Assembly: GCF_000763885.1 (NCBI RefSeq)
Contig: NZ_JRKO01000001.1
Location: 148,955-212,954, forward strand
Reading direction: 5' to 3'
DNA from: Paracoccus versutus
GTDB taxonomy: Bacteria; Pseudomonadota; Alphaproteobacteria; Rhodobacterales; Rhodobacteraceae
DNA length: 64,000 nucleotides
This document shows positions 1 to 9,958 of this stretch, in pieces. The notes under the pieces were generated by a model. That model saw only the letters and a program-made list of their open reading frames with translations, was not told where the DNA came from and ran no database searches. Position numbers and translations under genes: made by a program. Numbering within the stretch: the first letter of the stretch is position 1; each line of letters begins with the position of its first letter.

Positions 1-890
1 CCGATCAGCTTCAGCGTGGCGATCTGCTTCAGCTTCTCCATCGTCATCGTGTAGATGATGAGCGCGATCACCACAGCCGAGACGCTGAGCAGGATGGCGA
101 GAAACAAACCGATCTGTCGCCGCGCCAGATCCACCACCGAGGAGACCAGAATCTCCTCCTGCTCGGCTTGGGTCAGCGCCGCCAGATGTTTCCACTGCCG
201 CACGGTCGCGGTCAGCAATTCGACATCCGCGCCCGGCGCTACCCTTGCGATCACGGCCGCGACCGAAGCGGACTTGACCGAAACGGCGCCCCGCGCCGCC
301 TGAACGCGCTGGGCTGCGGGATCAAGCTCGGTCTGCAATGCCATCGCGTCGGACAGCGTGATATAGACCGCTGGATCACCGCCCGCGTTCATTGCCCCTT
401 CGACCAGCCCGACCACGGTGAAACGGTTGCGCCCGAGACGGATCGTCTCACCGGTCAGAAGACCGGTCTTGCGGTCTGCCACCAGTTCGAAATGGCTAGT
501 GCCGATGCCGCGCCCTTCGACGATACTCTGCGGGCCGCCGGGATGTCCCGGCTCATAGCCGATGACGTAGAGCCGAAGCGAAGCGCCGGCATGGGAAGCC
601 TCGATGTTCTGAAAGTTGATCGCACCGGCCTCGGCCACGCCGGGCATGCGCGACACCGCATCGCGCGTGGTCAGCGGGATGTTCGAGGCTTCGGCGAACG
701 GGCCCTTGGTGCCGCTCTCGACCACCCAGACATCCGCCGCCGGGGCTTTCACGACCGCCAGTGCGTCGGCGACAAGGCCGTTATAGATGCCGATCATCGA
801 CAGTACGACCGTCATCAACAGCCCCAGCCCGAAACAGGTGAGGACGAAGCGGAACAGTCCGTGGCGTATATCCTTGAGAGCAAGGTTCAT
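1..890 (-). CDS. ABC transporter permease, FtsX/MacB (DevC-like), partial
   Basis: Reading leftward from an ATG at 890 gives an open frame that runs off the window edge, so the C-terminus is missing. It starts MNLALKDIRHGLFRF, has one N-terminal membrane helix (about residues 12-34), a long extracytoplasmic domain, and a second helix (about 255-280) followed by a cytoplasmic loop ending KQIATLKLIG, which is the FtsX-type permease layout. Its ATG overlaps the stop of the upstream HlyD-type adaptor (ATGA), so the two are co-translated, as in DevBCA/MacAB-like exporters. The ATPase subunit is expected beyond the edge. The substrate cannot be deduced. Confidence 0.85.
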   Translation of the reverse strand, partial: MNLALKDIRHGLFRFVLTCFGLGLLMTVVLSMIGIYNGLVADALAVVKAPAADVWVVESGTKGPFAEASNIPLTTRDAVSRMPGVAEAGAINFQNIEASHAGASLRLYVIGYEPGHPGGPQSIVEGRGIGTSHFELVADRKTGLLTGETIRLGRNRFTVVGLVEGAMNAGGDPAVYITLSDAMALQTELDPAAQRVQAARGAVSVKSASVAAVIARVAPGADVELLTATVRQWKHLAALTQAEQEEILVSSVVDLARRQIGLFLAILLSVSAVVIALIIYTMTMEKLKQIATLKLI

Positions 891-2035
891 GGCGTGGTCC
901 TGGTCCGCGCCCGCCGCCCCTCGGTCGCGCCTTGCGGTATCCGGGCGACGATGGCGGCATCGTCCGGCAGACCGCCCGTGACTTCGACTCGGCCACGATC
1001 ATCGCGCGCGCCGAAGGTCAGTTCGGCCTGCTCCAGCCGTCCGTCCCGCACCAGCCAGACCCGGCCGCGATGCCCGTCGAAACCGGTGATCGCCACCTCG
1101 GGCACCATCAGCGCACTGTTGCGGTTGCCGGTGGTGATGCGCACCTCGGCCTGCTCGCCGAGATACATCGGCTGGGGGCAGTCCGTGCAGGTCAGCCAGA
1201 TCCGGCGTTCTTCGTTCACCCGGTCGCTTTCAAGCCCGATGCGGGCGATGATGCCCTGGAACTCAGCCTGCGGCTGCGAGCGCAGCCGGATCGTGCCGGG
1301 CTGGCCAAGCGCAAGCTGGCCGGCGCGCTCCTCATCGACATAGGCCTGGATCCAGACCGTTTCGGGAGCGATCAGGGTGAAGATCGGGTCGCCGGCCCGC
1401 ACCACCGTTCCCGCTTCGGCATGGCGCGTGATAATCACCGCGTCATAGGGTGCGGTCAGCCGATGACGGGCGAGAAGGACCTTCTCCTGTTGCAGGGCGG
1501 CCGCCGCATCCACGCCCTGAGCACGGATCACCGCCACATCCGCCTCGGCGACCGCAAGATCGGCACGGGCCACATCTTCGTCGCGCTGCGCTTCCTCGGC
1601 GCGCTGGATCGAGGTCACATCGCGCTGCGCTAATCCCTGCTGACGTTGGTTTGCCGCTTGGCGCTGCGCCAATACGGTGCGGGCACGCGCCACCGTGGCC
1701 TCGGCGCGGGCGAGGGCGGCGACATTGGCCTCGACCGCGGCGCGGGCGCGGGCGGTGCGCGCCTCCTGCTCGGCTGGATCGAGGGTCGCCAGTTCCTGCC
1801 CCCTGACGACCCGGTCCCCGACGTCGGCGGCCAGCCCGGTCAGGGCAGCCCCAACCTCGAATCCAACCCGGCTGAGAATCCGTGCCTCGACCGAGCCGAG
1901 GCCGTAGATGCGCAGGGCCACATCCTGCTCGGGCTGCACCACGCTGACCGAGAGCGGCCGCTCGGTGAGGAACAGCACACCCGCGCCCAGCACCAGAACC
2001 GCTGCCACCGCACCGAACATCCACCGACGCCGCAT
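887..2035 (-). CDS. HlyD-family periplasmic adaptor (membrane fusion protein)
   Basis: 382 aa. It has an N-terminal signal anchor (about residues 5-24), a biotinyl-lipoyl-like half, a long Ala/Arg-rich coiled-coil hairpin (about 90-190), the second lipoyl half (LTAPYDAVIITRHAEAG) and a beta-barrel domain. This is the adaptor that links an inner-membrane exporter to the outer membrane. It lies between the TetR regulator upstream and the FtsX-type permease downstream, the latter overlapping by ATGA, so it is the adaptor of a DevB/MacA-like ABC exporter rather than an RND pump. The specific substrate is unknown. Confidence 0.88.
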   Translation of the reverse strand: MRRRWMFGAVAAVLVLGAGVLFLTERPLSVSVVQPEQDVALRIYGLGSVEARILSRVGFEVGAALTGLAADVGDRVVRGQELATLDPAEQEARTARARAAVEANVAALARAEATVARARTVLAQRQAANQRQQGLAQRDVTSIQRAEEAQRDEDVARADLAVAEADVAVIRAQGVDAAAALQQEKVLLARHRLTAPYDAVIITRHAEAGTVVRAGDPIFTLIAPETVWIQAYVDEERAGQLALGQPGTIRLRSQPQAEFQGIIARIGLESDRVNEERRIWLTCTDCPQPMYLGEQAEVRITTGNRNSALMVPEVAITGFDGHRGRVWLVRDGRLEQAELTFGARDDRGRVEVTGGLPDDAAIVARIPQGATEGRRARTRTTP

Positions 2036-2038
2036 GGC

Positions 2039-2635
2039 CTAATCCTCCTTCGCGGCCAGTAGCCGCAATTGCACGTCGAGGAGTCGCTTTCCTTCCCCGA
2101 TCAGGGAGAAGTTGCGCGCCCCGAGCGACCAGCGGATCGCCATCCCCTGCACCAGCGACGTCAACAGAACGGCGGCATCCTCCGGGGCGACTTCGCGGCG
2201 CAAGAAGCCAGCGTCCTGACCGCGAGCCAGTTCGGCCACGATCAAACCCTGAAACTTCATCAGCAGGCCGCGAAAGGCCGCACGCAAATCCTCATTGCCG
2301 ACATTCAGCTCGCGCGAGAACAGCAGCATCGGCAGCGCCGGTGTGGAAACAATCTGCCTCAGTTGCGCGGCCATCAGCGCCTTGACCCGGTCGATGGGGC
2401 CATCAGTCCCAGCCAGGGCCCGTTCCCATTCCATAGCCAGTTCCCCGGCCACTTGATCCGCAACGGCAAGCCACAGCGTGTCCTTGGTCGGGAAATGCCG
2501 GAACAGGGCCGCCTGGCTTACTCCGACAGCTGATGCGGCAGCACCTGTCGTCACCCGATCCGGTCCGATCCGGTCGGCGAGGTCGAGGACGGCGGCGACG
2601 ATTTCGGCCTTGCGCAATTCCGCGGATTTTCGCAT
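2039..2635 (-). CDS. TetR/AcrR-family transcriptional regulator
   Basis: 198 aa. The N-terminal 60 residues form a TetR helix-turn-helix (GVSQAALFRHFPTKDTL) and the rest is an all-helical ligand/dimer domain. It is the first gene of the leftward operon, three bases before the HlyD adaptor, so it most likely represses its own export operon. An imperfect palindrome directly upstream of its start is the likely operator. The inducing ligand cannot be deduced. Confidence 0.9.
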   Translation of the reverse strand: MRKSAELRKAEIVAAVLDLADRIGPDRVTTGAAASAVGVSQAALFRHFPTKDTLWLAVADQVAGELAMEWERALAGTDGPIDRVKALMAAQLRQIVSTPALPMLLFSRELNVGNEDLRAAFRGLLMKFQGLIVAELARGQDAGFLRREVAPEDAAVLLTSLVQGMAIRWSLGARNFSLIGEGKRLLDVQLRLLAAKED

Positions 2636-2646
2636 AAAACACCTAG

Positions 2647-2668
2647 TAAGTGAGTAGTCACATACTTA
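2647..2668. promoter_or_regulatory. candidate TetR operator
   Basis: An imperfect 22-bp dyad with TAAGT and ACTTA outer arms and an inner GT/AC match lies 12 bp upstream of the TetR start codon, between the divergent TetR and LysR genes. Its size and place suit a TetR dimer site controlling the leftward operon. Assigning it to this regulator is inference. Confidence 0.4.
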
Positions 2669-2785
2669 AGTGGAGCAATGATCGTGGTCAAGCTTTTCTG
2701 ACGAGCACAACGAACGCGCGGTGTTTCCGGCAAGATGTCGACAAGCTGCCGGCAGTGGGAGCAGATTTGCAAAGGGTGATCCTTC

Positions 2786-3709
2786 ATGGATGCACAGAAC
2801 CAGAACTGGGACGATCTGCGCTTCTTTCTCGCCGTTTCCCGGGCGGGCACGCTGTCTGGAGCCGCACGCAGCCTTGGCGTAACGCATTCGACCGTGTTTC
2901 GCCGTCTCGGCGCCTTCGAGGAACGTCTGGGCGTCCGGCTCTTCGAGCGGTTGCCGGACGGCTATGCGCTGACGGGCGCCGGAGAGGCCATGCAGGAGAC
3001 CGCCATCCGGATCGACGAGGAAGTTATCGCCCTGTCGCGACAGGTGACCGGACAGGACCAGCGCCTGAGCGGGCTTATCCGCATCACAGCCATCGATATG
3101 CTGGCGATCGGGTTATTGCCGTCGCATCTGGCGGCCTTTCATGCAGCGCAGCCAGGGATCGAATTGGAAGTGATCGTTTCGGACACTCCCCTGGACCTGA
3201 CCCGACGCGAGGCCGATGTCGCACTGCGCATCGGCAACACGCCGCAGGAAATATTGGTCGGCCGGCGCGTCGGCCGGCTGGCCTTCGGAGCCTATGCCTC
3301 GGCAGAACGCGCCGCTCAGGGGATTGATGAGGATCTTGCCGGTAACGACTGGATCGGCTTCGGCCGGTCACATGGAGCGATCGGCCGTCAGTTGGCAGAT
3401 TGGCTGCCGACGATACGGCCGATCTATCGCACCAACTCGATCTCGGCCGCGATTGCCGCGGCAAGGGCCGGAATCGGCCTTGCGCCGCTGCCTTGCGCCG
3501 TAGCCGACCGCACCCCCGACCTTGTCCGCATCGCCCTGTTTCCGGAAGATTTCCGGCTCGATCTGTGGCTGCTGACCCATGAGGATCTGCGCAACACCGC
3601 CCGTATCCGTGCCTTCATGGACTTCATGGCTGATGCGCTAACCACCGACGCCGACCTTCTGGAGGGCCGTCGTCCGCAGGCTGGTCTTCCCCGGACAACC
3701 ACGGCATGA
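2786..3709 (+). CDS. LysR-family transcriptional regulator
   Basis: 307 aa. It has an N-terminal winged helix-turn-helix (DLRFFLAVSRAGTLSGAARSLG, residues about 10-31, and HSTVFRRLGAFEERLGVRLFER), then a periplasmic-binding-protein-like effector domain (from about residue 95). It is divergent from the TetR operon and upstream of chrA, with a 186-bp gap to the latter. Its target is not evident; LysR proteins often control a divergent or adjacent gene, which here could be either neighbour. The start is supported by its position just after AAAGGGTGATCC. Confidence 0.88.
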   Translation: MDAQNQNWDDLRFFLAVSRAGTLSGAARSLGVTHSTVFRRLGAFEERLGVRLFERLPDGYALTGAGEAMQETAIRIDEEVIALSRQVTGQDQRLSGLIRITAIDMLAIGLLPSHLAAFHAAQPGIELEVIVSDTPLDLTRREADVALRIGNTPQEILVGRRVGRLAFGAYASAERAAQGIDEDLAGNDWIGFGRSHGAIGRQLADWLPTIRPIYRTNSISAAIAAARAGIGLAPLPCAVADRTPDLVRIALFPEDFRLDLWLLTHEDLRNTARIRAFMDFMADALTTDADLLEGRRPQAGLPRTTTA

Positions 3710-3895
3710 TTCATCCGTTATCTCTCTTGCGGGGTGCGGTCCCGTGGACACCACTTGCGAAGCTGATGGAACGACGAGGCGCGCGCTTCGGCAGTCACCT
3801 GTCTGTTCCATTGCCCCATTACAGGGACAATGATCGCATGCGCCCTTTCAGGGCGTCTGGCGAGTCCCGGAAATCGCGAGCATCACGGAGAGATC

Positions 3896-5131
3896 ATGCC
3901 CGCCAATGACACGCTGAATGTTGTGACTCAGCGCCGACGACAAGGAACACCCGGCGAGGTTCTGGCTGCCTTCCTGAAATTGGGCCTGACCTCCTTCGGT
4001 GGACCGATCGCGCATCTGGGCTATTTCCGTGAGGAGTTCGTCGCCCGGCGCGGCTGGATCGACGATCGTGGCTATGCCGATCTGGTCGCGCTCTGCCAGT
4101 TCCTTCCAGGGCCAGCATCCAGCCAGGTTGGCTTCGCATTGGGCTTGCAGCGTGCGGGACCAGTGGGTGCGTTGGCTGCCTGGGCAGCCTTTACTTTGCC
4201 TTCCGCCCTGCTGCTGATGCTGTTCGCGCTTGGAGCTGCGGCGTTTTCAGGCCCGCTCGGCATCGGGGTATTGCACGGGCTCAAACTGGTGGCGGTGGCC
4301 ATCGTGGCGCAGGCTGTCTGGGGGATGGCGCGCACGCTTTGTCCCGACCGCTCACGCCAGACGATCGCGCTCGCCGCCGTATTGATGGCGGTGCTCATCG
4401 GGGGCGCGACGGGCCAGTTGGGTGCAATCCTGCTCGGTGGGCTCGCCGGGCTCTGGCTTTGCCGGGACACGGCGGGAGCGCCGGGTGAAGCGCTGCATTT
4501 CCCGGTCTCGCGGCAGGCGGGAATAATCGCGCTGGCGCTGTTCTTCATCCTGATAATCGGCCTGCCGCTAGCTGTGATGCTATTTCCCGCGCAGGACCTG
4601 GCGGTGATCGACGCCTTCTATCGCGCTGGTGCGCTGGTATTTGGCGGCGGCCATGTGGTCTTGCCTTTGCTGGAAGCCGAAGTGGTTCGCCCGGGCTGGG
4701 TCACGCCCGATGCGTTCCTGGCCGGCTATGGCGCGGCCCAGGCGGTGCCGGGGCCGCTCTTCACCTTCGCCGCCTATCTCGGCATGCTGCTCGAACCCGG
4801 CCCGAACGGGATCGCTGGCGCGACGCTTGCCCTTTTTGCGATCTTCCTGCCGGGCTTCATGCTGCTTGTCGGCGCGCTGCCGTTCTGGAACACGCTGCGC
4901 GCACGCTCCGGCGTGCGGGCGCCGATGGCGGGGGCGAACGCCGCGGTGGTCGGCATTCTGGGCGCTGCGCTCTACGATCCGCTCTGGATCAGCGCGATCG
5001 GTTCGCCCCGCGACTTTGCGCTGGCGCTGACCTGCTTCGTAGCCTTGATGAGCTGGAAATTCCCGCCATGGCTCGTGGTGCTGATCGGGGCTGCCGGCGG
5101 CGCGATCCTGGAGGTAAGCTCGATGTCGTGA
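3896..5131 (+). CDS. chrA: chromate efflux transporter ChrA
   Basis: 411 aa from the ATG at 3896, which follows a GGAG motif; a longer in-frame start at 3830 lacks family similarity. It is a two-domain ChrA: the first half contains LKLGLTSFGGPIAHLGYFREEF and QFLPGPASSQVGF, and the second repeats the pattern with AGALVFGGGHVVLPLLE and GYGAAQAVPGPLFTFAAYLG. About ten hydrophobic segments are visible. The family exports chromate (and possibly sulfate) across the inner membrane. No chrB lies beside it; a second chrA with chrB lies at 30-32 kb and the two are divergent in sequence. Confidence 0.92.
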   Translation: MPANDTLNVVTQRRRQGTPGEVLAAFLKLGLTSFGGPIAHLGYFREEFVARRGWIDDRGYADLVALCQFLPGPASSQVGFALGLQRAGPVGALAAWAAFTLPSALLLMLFALGAAAFSGPLGIGVLHGLKLVAVAIVAQAVWGMARTLCPDRSRQTIALAAVLMAVLIGGATGQLGAILLGGLAGLWLCRDTAGAPGEALHFPVSRQAGIIALALFFILIIGLPLAVMLFPAQDLAVIDAFYRAGALVFGGGHVVLPLLEAEVVRPGWVTPDAFLAGYGAAQAVPGPLFTFAAYLGMLLEPGPNGIAGATLALFAIFLPGFMLLVGALPFWNTLRARSGVRAPMAGANAAVVGILGAALYDPLWISAIGSPRDFALALTCFVALMSWKFPPWLVVLIGAAGGAILEVSSMS

Positions 5132-5246
5132 TGGAAAAGGAATAACGGAGCCTGATCGACCGGGAATATAGCGTCAGCCCATCCGGCGCATTATCGCCGG
5201 TCTCCCCCAGCCACTGCCGCCGTCGCGGCACAGCCAGGAACACAAA

Positions 5247-7208
5247 TTGCAAATCGACCTTTCTTCCGACCGCTTTATGACAGCATTGACCGGCATCACG
5301 CTTGCCGGGATGGCGCTTGCGACGGTCGATGCCTTTTTGATCCCCGGTCTTTGGGGGCCGGTCGGTCTCGTGCTGGTCTATCTGGCCGGTGGTGTGCCGA
5401 CCGGGGTCCGGGCCCTGACGTCGCTATGGCGCGAGCGGATTCTCGACATCGATCTTCTGATGATCGTGGCCGCCCTTGCCGCCGCCGCGGTGGGTGCTGC
5501 GCTCGAAGGGGCGGTGCTGCTGACGCTGTTCAGCCTCTCGACCACGCTGGAGCAGCGGGCGATGGGCCGGGCGCGCCATGCGGTTGAGGCACTGATGGCG
5601 TTGCGGCCAGACACCGCGCTGAGGCGCGCTCCTGACGGCACCGTTACGGAAGTTCCGGTGGGCGATCTCGTCGCCGGCGACATGGTGGTGCTGCGCCCCG
5701 GCGCGCGTGTGCCGGCCGATGGCGAGGTGGCGGAAGGGGAAGGCTCGCTCGATGAGGCGACGATCACCGGCGAATCGATGCCGGTCAGCAAAGGCCCCGG
5801 CGCGAAGGTGTTCGAGGCCACGGTGAACCTCAACGCCGTGCTGGTGGTGCGCGTCACCCGCCCGGTGGCGGAAAGCACCGTGGCGCGGATGATTGAGCTG
5901 GTGACTGAGGCACAGGCCGCGCGCGCTCCGTCCGAACGGTTCAGCGCCTGGTTCGGCCAGCGCTATACCATCGCGGTGCTCGCCGGCGCGGTGCTGGCTC
6001 TCGCTATATTCCTGGCGCTTGGCTGGACGATGCAGGATGCGCTTTATCGTGCCGCGACGCTGCTGGTCGCAGCCAGCCCCTGCGCGGTAGTGATATCGGT
6101 CCCGGCCGCGATCCTCTCGGCATTGGCGGCGGCCGCGCGCGGCGGCGTGCTGTTCAAGGGTGGCGCGGCGCTGGAGACGCTGGCCGAGGTCGATATCTTC
6201 GCCTTCGACAAGACCGGTACGCTGACCACTGGCAAGGCCGAGGTGACGCAGGTGATGGCGTCGGAATCGGGAGAACAGGCCGAAGAGCGGTTCCTGTCAT
6301 TGATCGCCGGTCTCGAGGCGCATTCCGAACATCCGATTGCCGATGCGATCCGCCGCCACATCGAAGAAAAAGGCATAACTGCCGCCGAGGTGCGCGATGT
6401 GGAAACCGTGCCCAGTGAGGGGATCACCGGGGAGGATGCCGTGGGCCCGCTCTGGGCCGGCAATCCGCGCATGGCCGCGCGCATGGGCGCATCGCTCGAC
6501 GCACCCGAATTTTCGCAGCTGACGGATGGTAGCCAGACCGTGGTGTGGCTGGGGCGGGGAGATCGGGTCTATGGTGCGCTCACCGTCGCCGACCGCCCGC
6601 GCGCGACCTCGGCCGCGGGGTTGGCTGCGCTCAGGGCGGCTGGGGTGGGCACTATCGCCATGATGACCGGCGACCGGCGCCCTGTCGGCTTGCGGATCGC
6701 CGCGGAACTCGGACTGGAGGCACAGGACGTCCATGCCGATCTGTTGCCCGAGGACAAGGTCCGGCTGGTGGGCGAACTTGCAACAAGTGGAAAGGTGGCG
6801 TTCGTCGGCGACGGGGTGAACGACGCCGCCGCGCTGGCGCGGGCCGATGTCGGCATCGCCATGGGCGCGGCGGGCAGCGACGTCGCCTTGCAGGCAGCCG
6901 ATGTCGCGCTGTTGTCGGAGGACATGGCCCGCCTTGCCGCCGCCCATCGGCTGGCGCGGCGCACCCGCCGGATCATCCGTCAGAATCTGATTTTCGCCAT
7001 CGGCATGATGCTGCTTCTGGTCGCCTCGAGCCTGTTCTTTGCCCTGCCGCTGCCGCTCGCGGTCGTCGGACACGAAGGCGGCACGGTGCTGGTGGTGCTA
7101 AACGGCCTCAGGCTGCTCGCCGACCCGATCCGGGCGCGCAGTGCGACCTCACTGCGACGCCAACCCGACGCCGGCCCTGTAGAGCCTTCATACCAGTCAG
7201 GGGTTTGA
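5247..7208 (+). CDS. P1B-4-type heavy-metal ATPase (cobalt/iron type)
   Basis: 653 aa. It has no N-terminal metal-binding domain, an actuator TGES motif, an SPC motif in the ion-path helix (AASPCAVVIS, near residue 276), the phosphorylation motif DKTGTLT, the P-domain GDGVNDAAAL, and HEGGT in the last helix. SPC plus HEGGT is the hallmark of P1B-4 pumps (CoaT/CtpD/PfeT), which export Co2+ or Fe2+. The start is a TTG six bases after AGGAA (5236-5240); the ATG at 5277 is an alternative. It lies 115 bp after chrA on the same strand and may be cotranscribed. Confidence 0.9.
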   Translation: MQIDLSSDRFMTALTGITLAGMALATVDAFLIPGLWGPVGLVLVYLAGGVPTGVRALTSLWRERILDIDLLMIVAALAAAAVGAALEGAVLLTLFSLSTTLEQRAMGRARHAVEALMALRPDTALRRAPDGTVTEVPVGDLVAGDMVVLRPGARVPADGEVAEGEGSLDEATITGESMPVSKGPGAKVFEATVNLNAVLVVRVTRPVAESTVARMIELVTEAQAARAPSERFSAWFGQRYTIAVLAGAVLALAIFLALGWTMQDALYRAATLLVAASPCAVVISVPAAILSALAAAARGGVLFKGGAALETLAEVDIFAFDKTGTLTTGKAEVTQVMASESGEQAEERFLSLIAGLEAHSEHPIADAIRRHIEEKGITAAEVRDVETVPSEGITGEDAVGPLWAGNPRMAARMGASLDAPEFSQLTDGSQTVVWLGRGDRVYGALTVADRPRATSAAGLAALRAAGVGTIAMMTGDRRPVGLRIAAELGLEAQDVHADLLPEDKVRLVGELATSGKVAFVGDGVNDAAALARADVGIAMGAAGSDVALQAADVALLSEDMARLAAAHRLARRTRRIIRQNLIFAIGMMLLLVASSLFFALPLPLAVVGHEGGTVLVVLNGLRLLADPIRARSATSLRRQPDAGPVEPSYQSGV

Positions 7209-7460
7209 CCGGATGACGGCAATCCCCCCGAAACCCGCGTAGATGAGGAACCGACCGCTCTTCAGCAGGTGTGATTGTCGGTGAAGAACCTGTGGTGTGA
7301 ATCGCGGCCGAAGGCGGGGATGGCCATGCCTAGCAACAAGAGGACAACTCTCTCGACAAAGGCGGCTCTTCCAGACGGAACCATTCCGCTGGAGGGAGAA
7401 ACTCTCAAGGCCGTTTCCCGGTGCGGCCGCTTCTGAACGTTCGCGAATTGGCGAGGGGCC

Positions 7461-8240
7461 TTATCGATAGACGATACCTCCATCCGTCAGGATGGATTGC
7501 CCGGTGATATAGTCGGCATCGGCGCTTGCCAGGAACGCAACGAGAGCCGCGACGTCTTCCGGCGTCTGCGCGCGCCCCAGCGCGATGCCCTCGACATATT
7601 TCTTGTAGGTTTCGCCCTTCGGCGTTCCAGTGATCTCGGAAAAGCGTTCGTCGATCTCCACCCACATGTCGGTGCCGACGATGCCGGGGCAGTAGGCGTT
7701 CACCGTGATGCCCGCGCTGGCATATTCCTTGGCGGCGGCCTGCGTCAGCGCACGCACGGCGAACTTGGTCGCCGAATAGACGCCAAGCATGGCGAAGCCG
7801 TCATGTCCGGCGATCGAGCAGGCGTTGATGATCTTGCCCTTCTGGCCGCGATCCTTGAATTTCTTTGCGGCCGCCTGGATACCCCAGAGCACGCCGTCGA
7901 CGTTGATCCGGAAAATCAGGTCCATGTCCTCGGGCGTGACGTCGGCGATCGGCTTTACCTGGGCGATGCCGGCATTGTTGACGATGACGTCGAATCCGCC
8001 GAGTTGCTTTTCCGCATGGTCGATGGCGGCGTAGACGTCGTCGCGCTTGCTGACATCGGCGACGACGGTGGTGGCCTTGCGTCCGAGCGCTTCGACTTCC
8101 TTGCGAACGGAGTCGAGCTTGTCGGCCTTGACATCGGCCAGCGCGAGGTTGGCGCCTTCCTTTGCAAGCCGCAGCGCAATGCCGCGTCCGATCCCCTGGC
8201 CAGCGCCGGTTACCAATATGACTTTATCGTTCAAAGACAT
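7461..8240 (-). CDS. budC: acetoin/diacetyl reductase (BudC-like short-chain dehydrogenase)
   Basis: 259 aa classical SDR. The Rossmann motif TGAGQGIG lies near residues 11-18, NNAG near 90, catalytic Ser in CSIAGHDGF and YSATK with catalytic Tyr and Lys. The sequence around MWVEIDERF and the C-terminus [16 protein letters not shown] match the acetoin reductase / 2,3-butanediol dehydrogenase group, which interconverts diacetyl, acetoin and butanediol with NAD(H). It stands alone, facing left between the P1B-4 ATPase and the flavin reductase, so context does not add to its function. The exact substrate is inferred from family resemblance only. Confidence 0.85.
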   Translation of the reverse strand: MSLNDKVILVTGAGQGIGRGIALRLAKEGANLALADVKADKLDSVRKEVEALGRKATTVVADVSKRDDVYAAIDHAEKQLGGFDVIVNNAGIAQVKPIADVTPEDMDLIFRINVDGVLWGIQAAAKKFKDRGQKGKIINACSIAGHDGFAMLGVYSATKFAVRALTQAAAKEYASAGITVNAYCPGIVGTDMWVEIDERFSEITGTPKGETYKKYVEGIALGRAQTPEDVAALVAFLASADADYITGQSILTDGGIVYR

Positions 8241-8534
8241 GATTTTCTCCTACAGAAAGTCGGCCAATCCTTCGCAAGTCGGCATGTTCCCTTTCGGACA
8301 ATACAGCCAGGGCAAAACCGACTACACTCCCTGATCATGGCCCATTTTAAGGCCCCGGCCCAGAAATGATGCGACGGCGCCGAAACTGGCAGTAAGGCTA
8401 CTTCAAGGGGCTGCTCGCAATAGCAACAGTAATTGTCCGACCCCGCAAGAGTATGACATGATCCCGCATAGAGGGCCGGGTGGCATATTTTCATCGCTTG
8501 GATAGGGGCGGTGTTGCTGAAGGATGCGTAGTTG

Positions 8535-9923
8535 ATGACGGAAGCGGAGCGCTACGACGCCGTCGTAATCGGCAGTGGCGAAGGCGGCAAATACCTCGCC
8601 TGGCATATGGCGCAAGCCGGCCAGAAGGTGGCTGTCATCGAGCGGCGCTGGATCGGCGGCTCGTGCCCCAACATCAACTGCCTGCCAAGCAAGAACGAGA
8701 TCTGGAGCGCGGGTATCGCCCATGCCGTTGCCCACGCCGGGGAGTATGGCGTTGCGACCGGCCCCGTCTCGGTCGACATGAAGACGGTTGTGGAGCGCAA
8801 GCGCGCCATGGTCAAAAGCCTCGTGACGTTTCATCTGGAACGCTACGAGGCGACGGGCGCGGAACTCATCATGGGCAACGCCCGCCTCGTCGCGCCAAGC
8901 GCGGTCGAGATCGCGCTGAACGATGGCGGGACGCGGCTGCTCGTCGCTGAAAAGCTGTTTCTCAACCTTGGGACGCATGCAACCATTCCGCCCGTCCCCG
9001 GTCTGGCCGAAGCCAAGCCGCTCACCCATATCGAAGCGCTCGAACTGGACCGGTTGCCGGCCCACCTGATCGTTCTCGGCGGGGGCTATGTCGGGCTTGA
9101 ACTGGCGCAGGCCTATCAGCGCTTCGGCAGTCGCGTCACCATTGTGGACCGTGGCCCGCGTATGCTGAAGCGCGAGGACGAGGATGTTTCCGAAGAAGTT
9201 CGGCGGATTCTGGAGGCGGAAGGCATAGAGGTGCTTTTGTCTGCCGAAGTCGAGAAGGTGGAGGGCCGGTCGGGCGAAAGCGTGCGCGTCACCATTCGGA
9301 CGCCGGACGGTTCAAGAACGATCGAGGGCACGGACATTCTGGTCGCGGCCGGCCGCACCCCCAACACGCAAGGCATAGGGCTTGAAGAGGCAGGCATTGC
9401 GCTGACGGATCGCGGCACCATCAAGGTGAACGATCGACTGGAGACGACTGCAAGGGACGTATGGGCCATCGGAGAATGCGCGGGAAGTCCGCAATTCACC
9501 CACGCATCGCTCGATGATTTCCGAATTATCCGGGACAATCTCGATGGTGGGGACAGAACGACCACAGGGCGGCTGATGCCCTATTGCATGTTCATCGACC
9601 CGCCGCTTGCCCGCATCGGCATGAGCGAAGCGGAAGCGCACGCCAGTGGAATTGATATGCGCGTCGCGAAACTGCCGATGAAGGCAGTGCTGCGGACGCG
9701 GACGACCTCGCAAACCTCGGGCTTCGTGAAGGCGCTGGTCGATCCGCAGGACCGGATCGCAGGCTTTGCCATGATCGGTTCGGAGGCCGGGGAAGTGATG
9801 GCCGTGGTGCAGGCAGCCATGCTCGGCGGGTTGCCCTACAGCGTCCTGCGCGACGCCATTCTTGCGCATCCGACGATGGCCGAGGGGCTGAACGCGCTGT
9901 TCGGCAATGTAGCGAAAAGATGA
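8535..9923 (+). CDS. FAD-dependent disulfide oxidoreductase (dihydrolipoamide dehydrogenase/mercuric reductase-like)
   Basis: 462 aa from the ATG at 8535 (a TTG at 8532 is also possible after GAAGGA). Features in order are the FAD site GSGEGGKYLAWHMA, the redox-active CxxxxC in GGSCPNINCLPSK, the NAD(P) site VLGGGYVGLELA, the second FAD motif near VWAIGECAG, and the C-terminal HPTMAEGL catalytic His-Glu pair. The N-terminal HMA domain and the C-terminal vicinal cysteines of mercuric reductases are both absent, so mercury reduction is unlikely. It sits 35 bp before the copper ATPase and is probably cotranscribed; a role in redox defence against metals is inference. Confidence 0.85.
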   Translation: MTEAERYDAVVIGSGEGGKYLAWHMAQAGQKVAVIERRWIGGSCPNINCLPSKNEIWSAGIAHAVAHAGEYGVATGPVSVDMKTVVERKRAMVKSLVTFHLERYEATGAELIMGNARLVAPSAVEIALNDGGTRLLVAEKLFLNLGTHATIPPVPGLAEAKPLTHIEALELDRLPAHLIVLGGGYVGLELAQAYQRFGSRVTIVDRGPRMLKREDEDVSEEVRRILEAEGIEVLLSAEVEKVEGRSGESVRVTIRTPDGSRTIEGTDILVAAGRTPNTQGIGLEEAGIALTDRGTIKVNDRLETTARDVWAIGECAGSPQFTHASLDDFRIIRDNLDGGDRTTTGRLMPYCMFIDPPLARIGMSEAEAHASGIDMRVAKLPMKAVLRTRTTSQTSGFVKALVDPQDRIAGFAMIGSEAGEVMAVVQAAMLGGLPYSVLRDAILAHPTMAEGLNALFGNVAKR

Positions 9924-9958
9924 ATTTTCCAGGCTCAGGTGAGGCGGCGGGTTAGAGA

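Noticed and set aside
8535..9923. Mercuric reductase MerA
   Set aside because: The C-terminal vicinal cysteines and the HMA domain are missing, and no merR, merT or merP is nearby.
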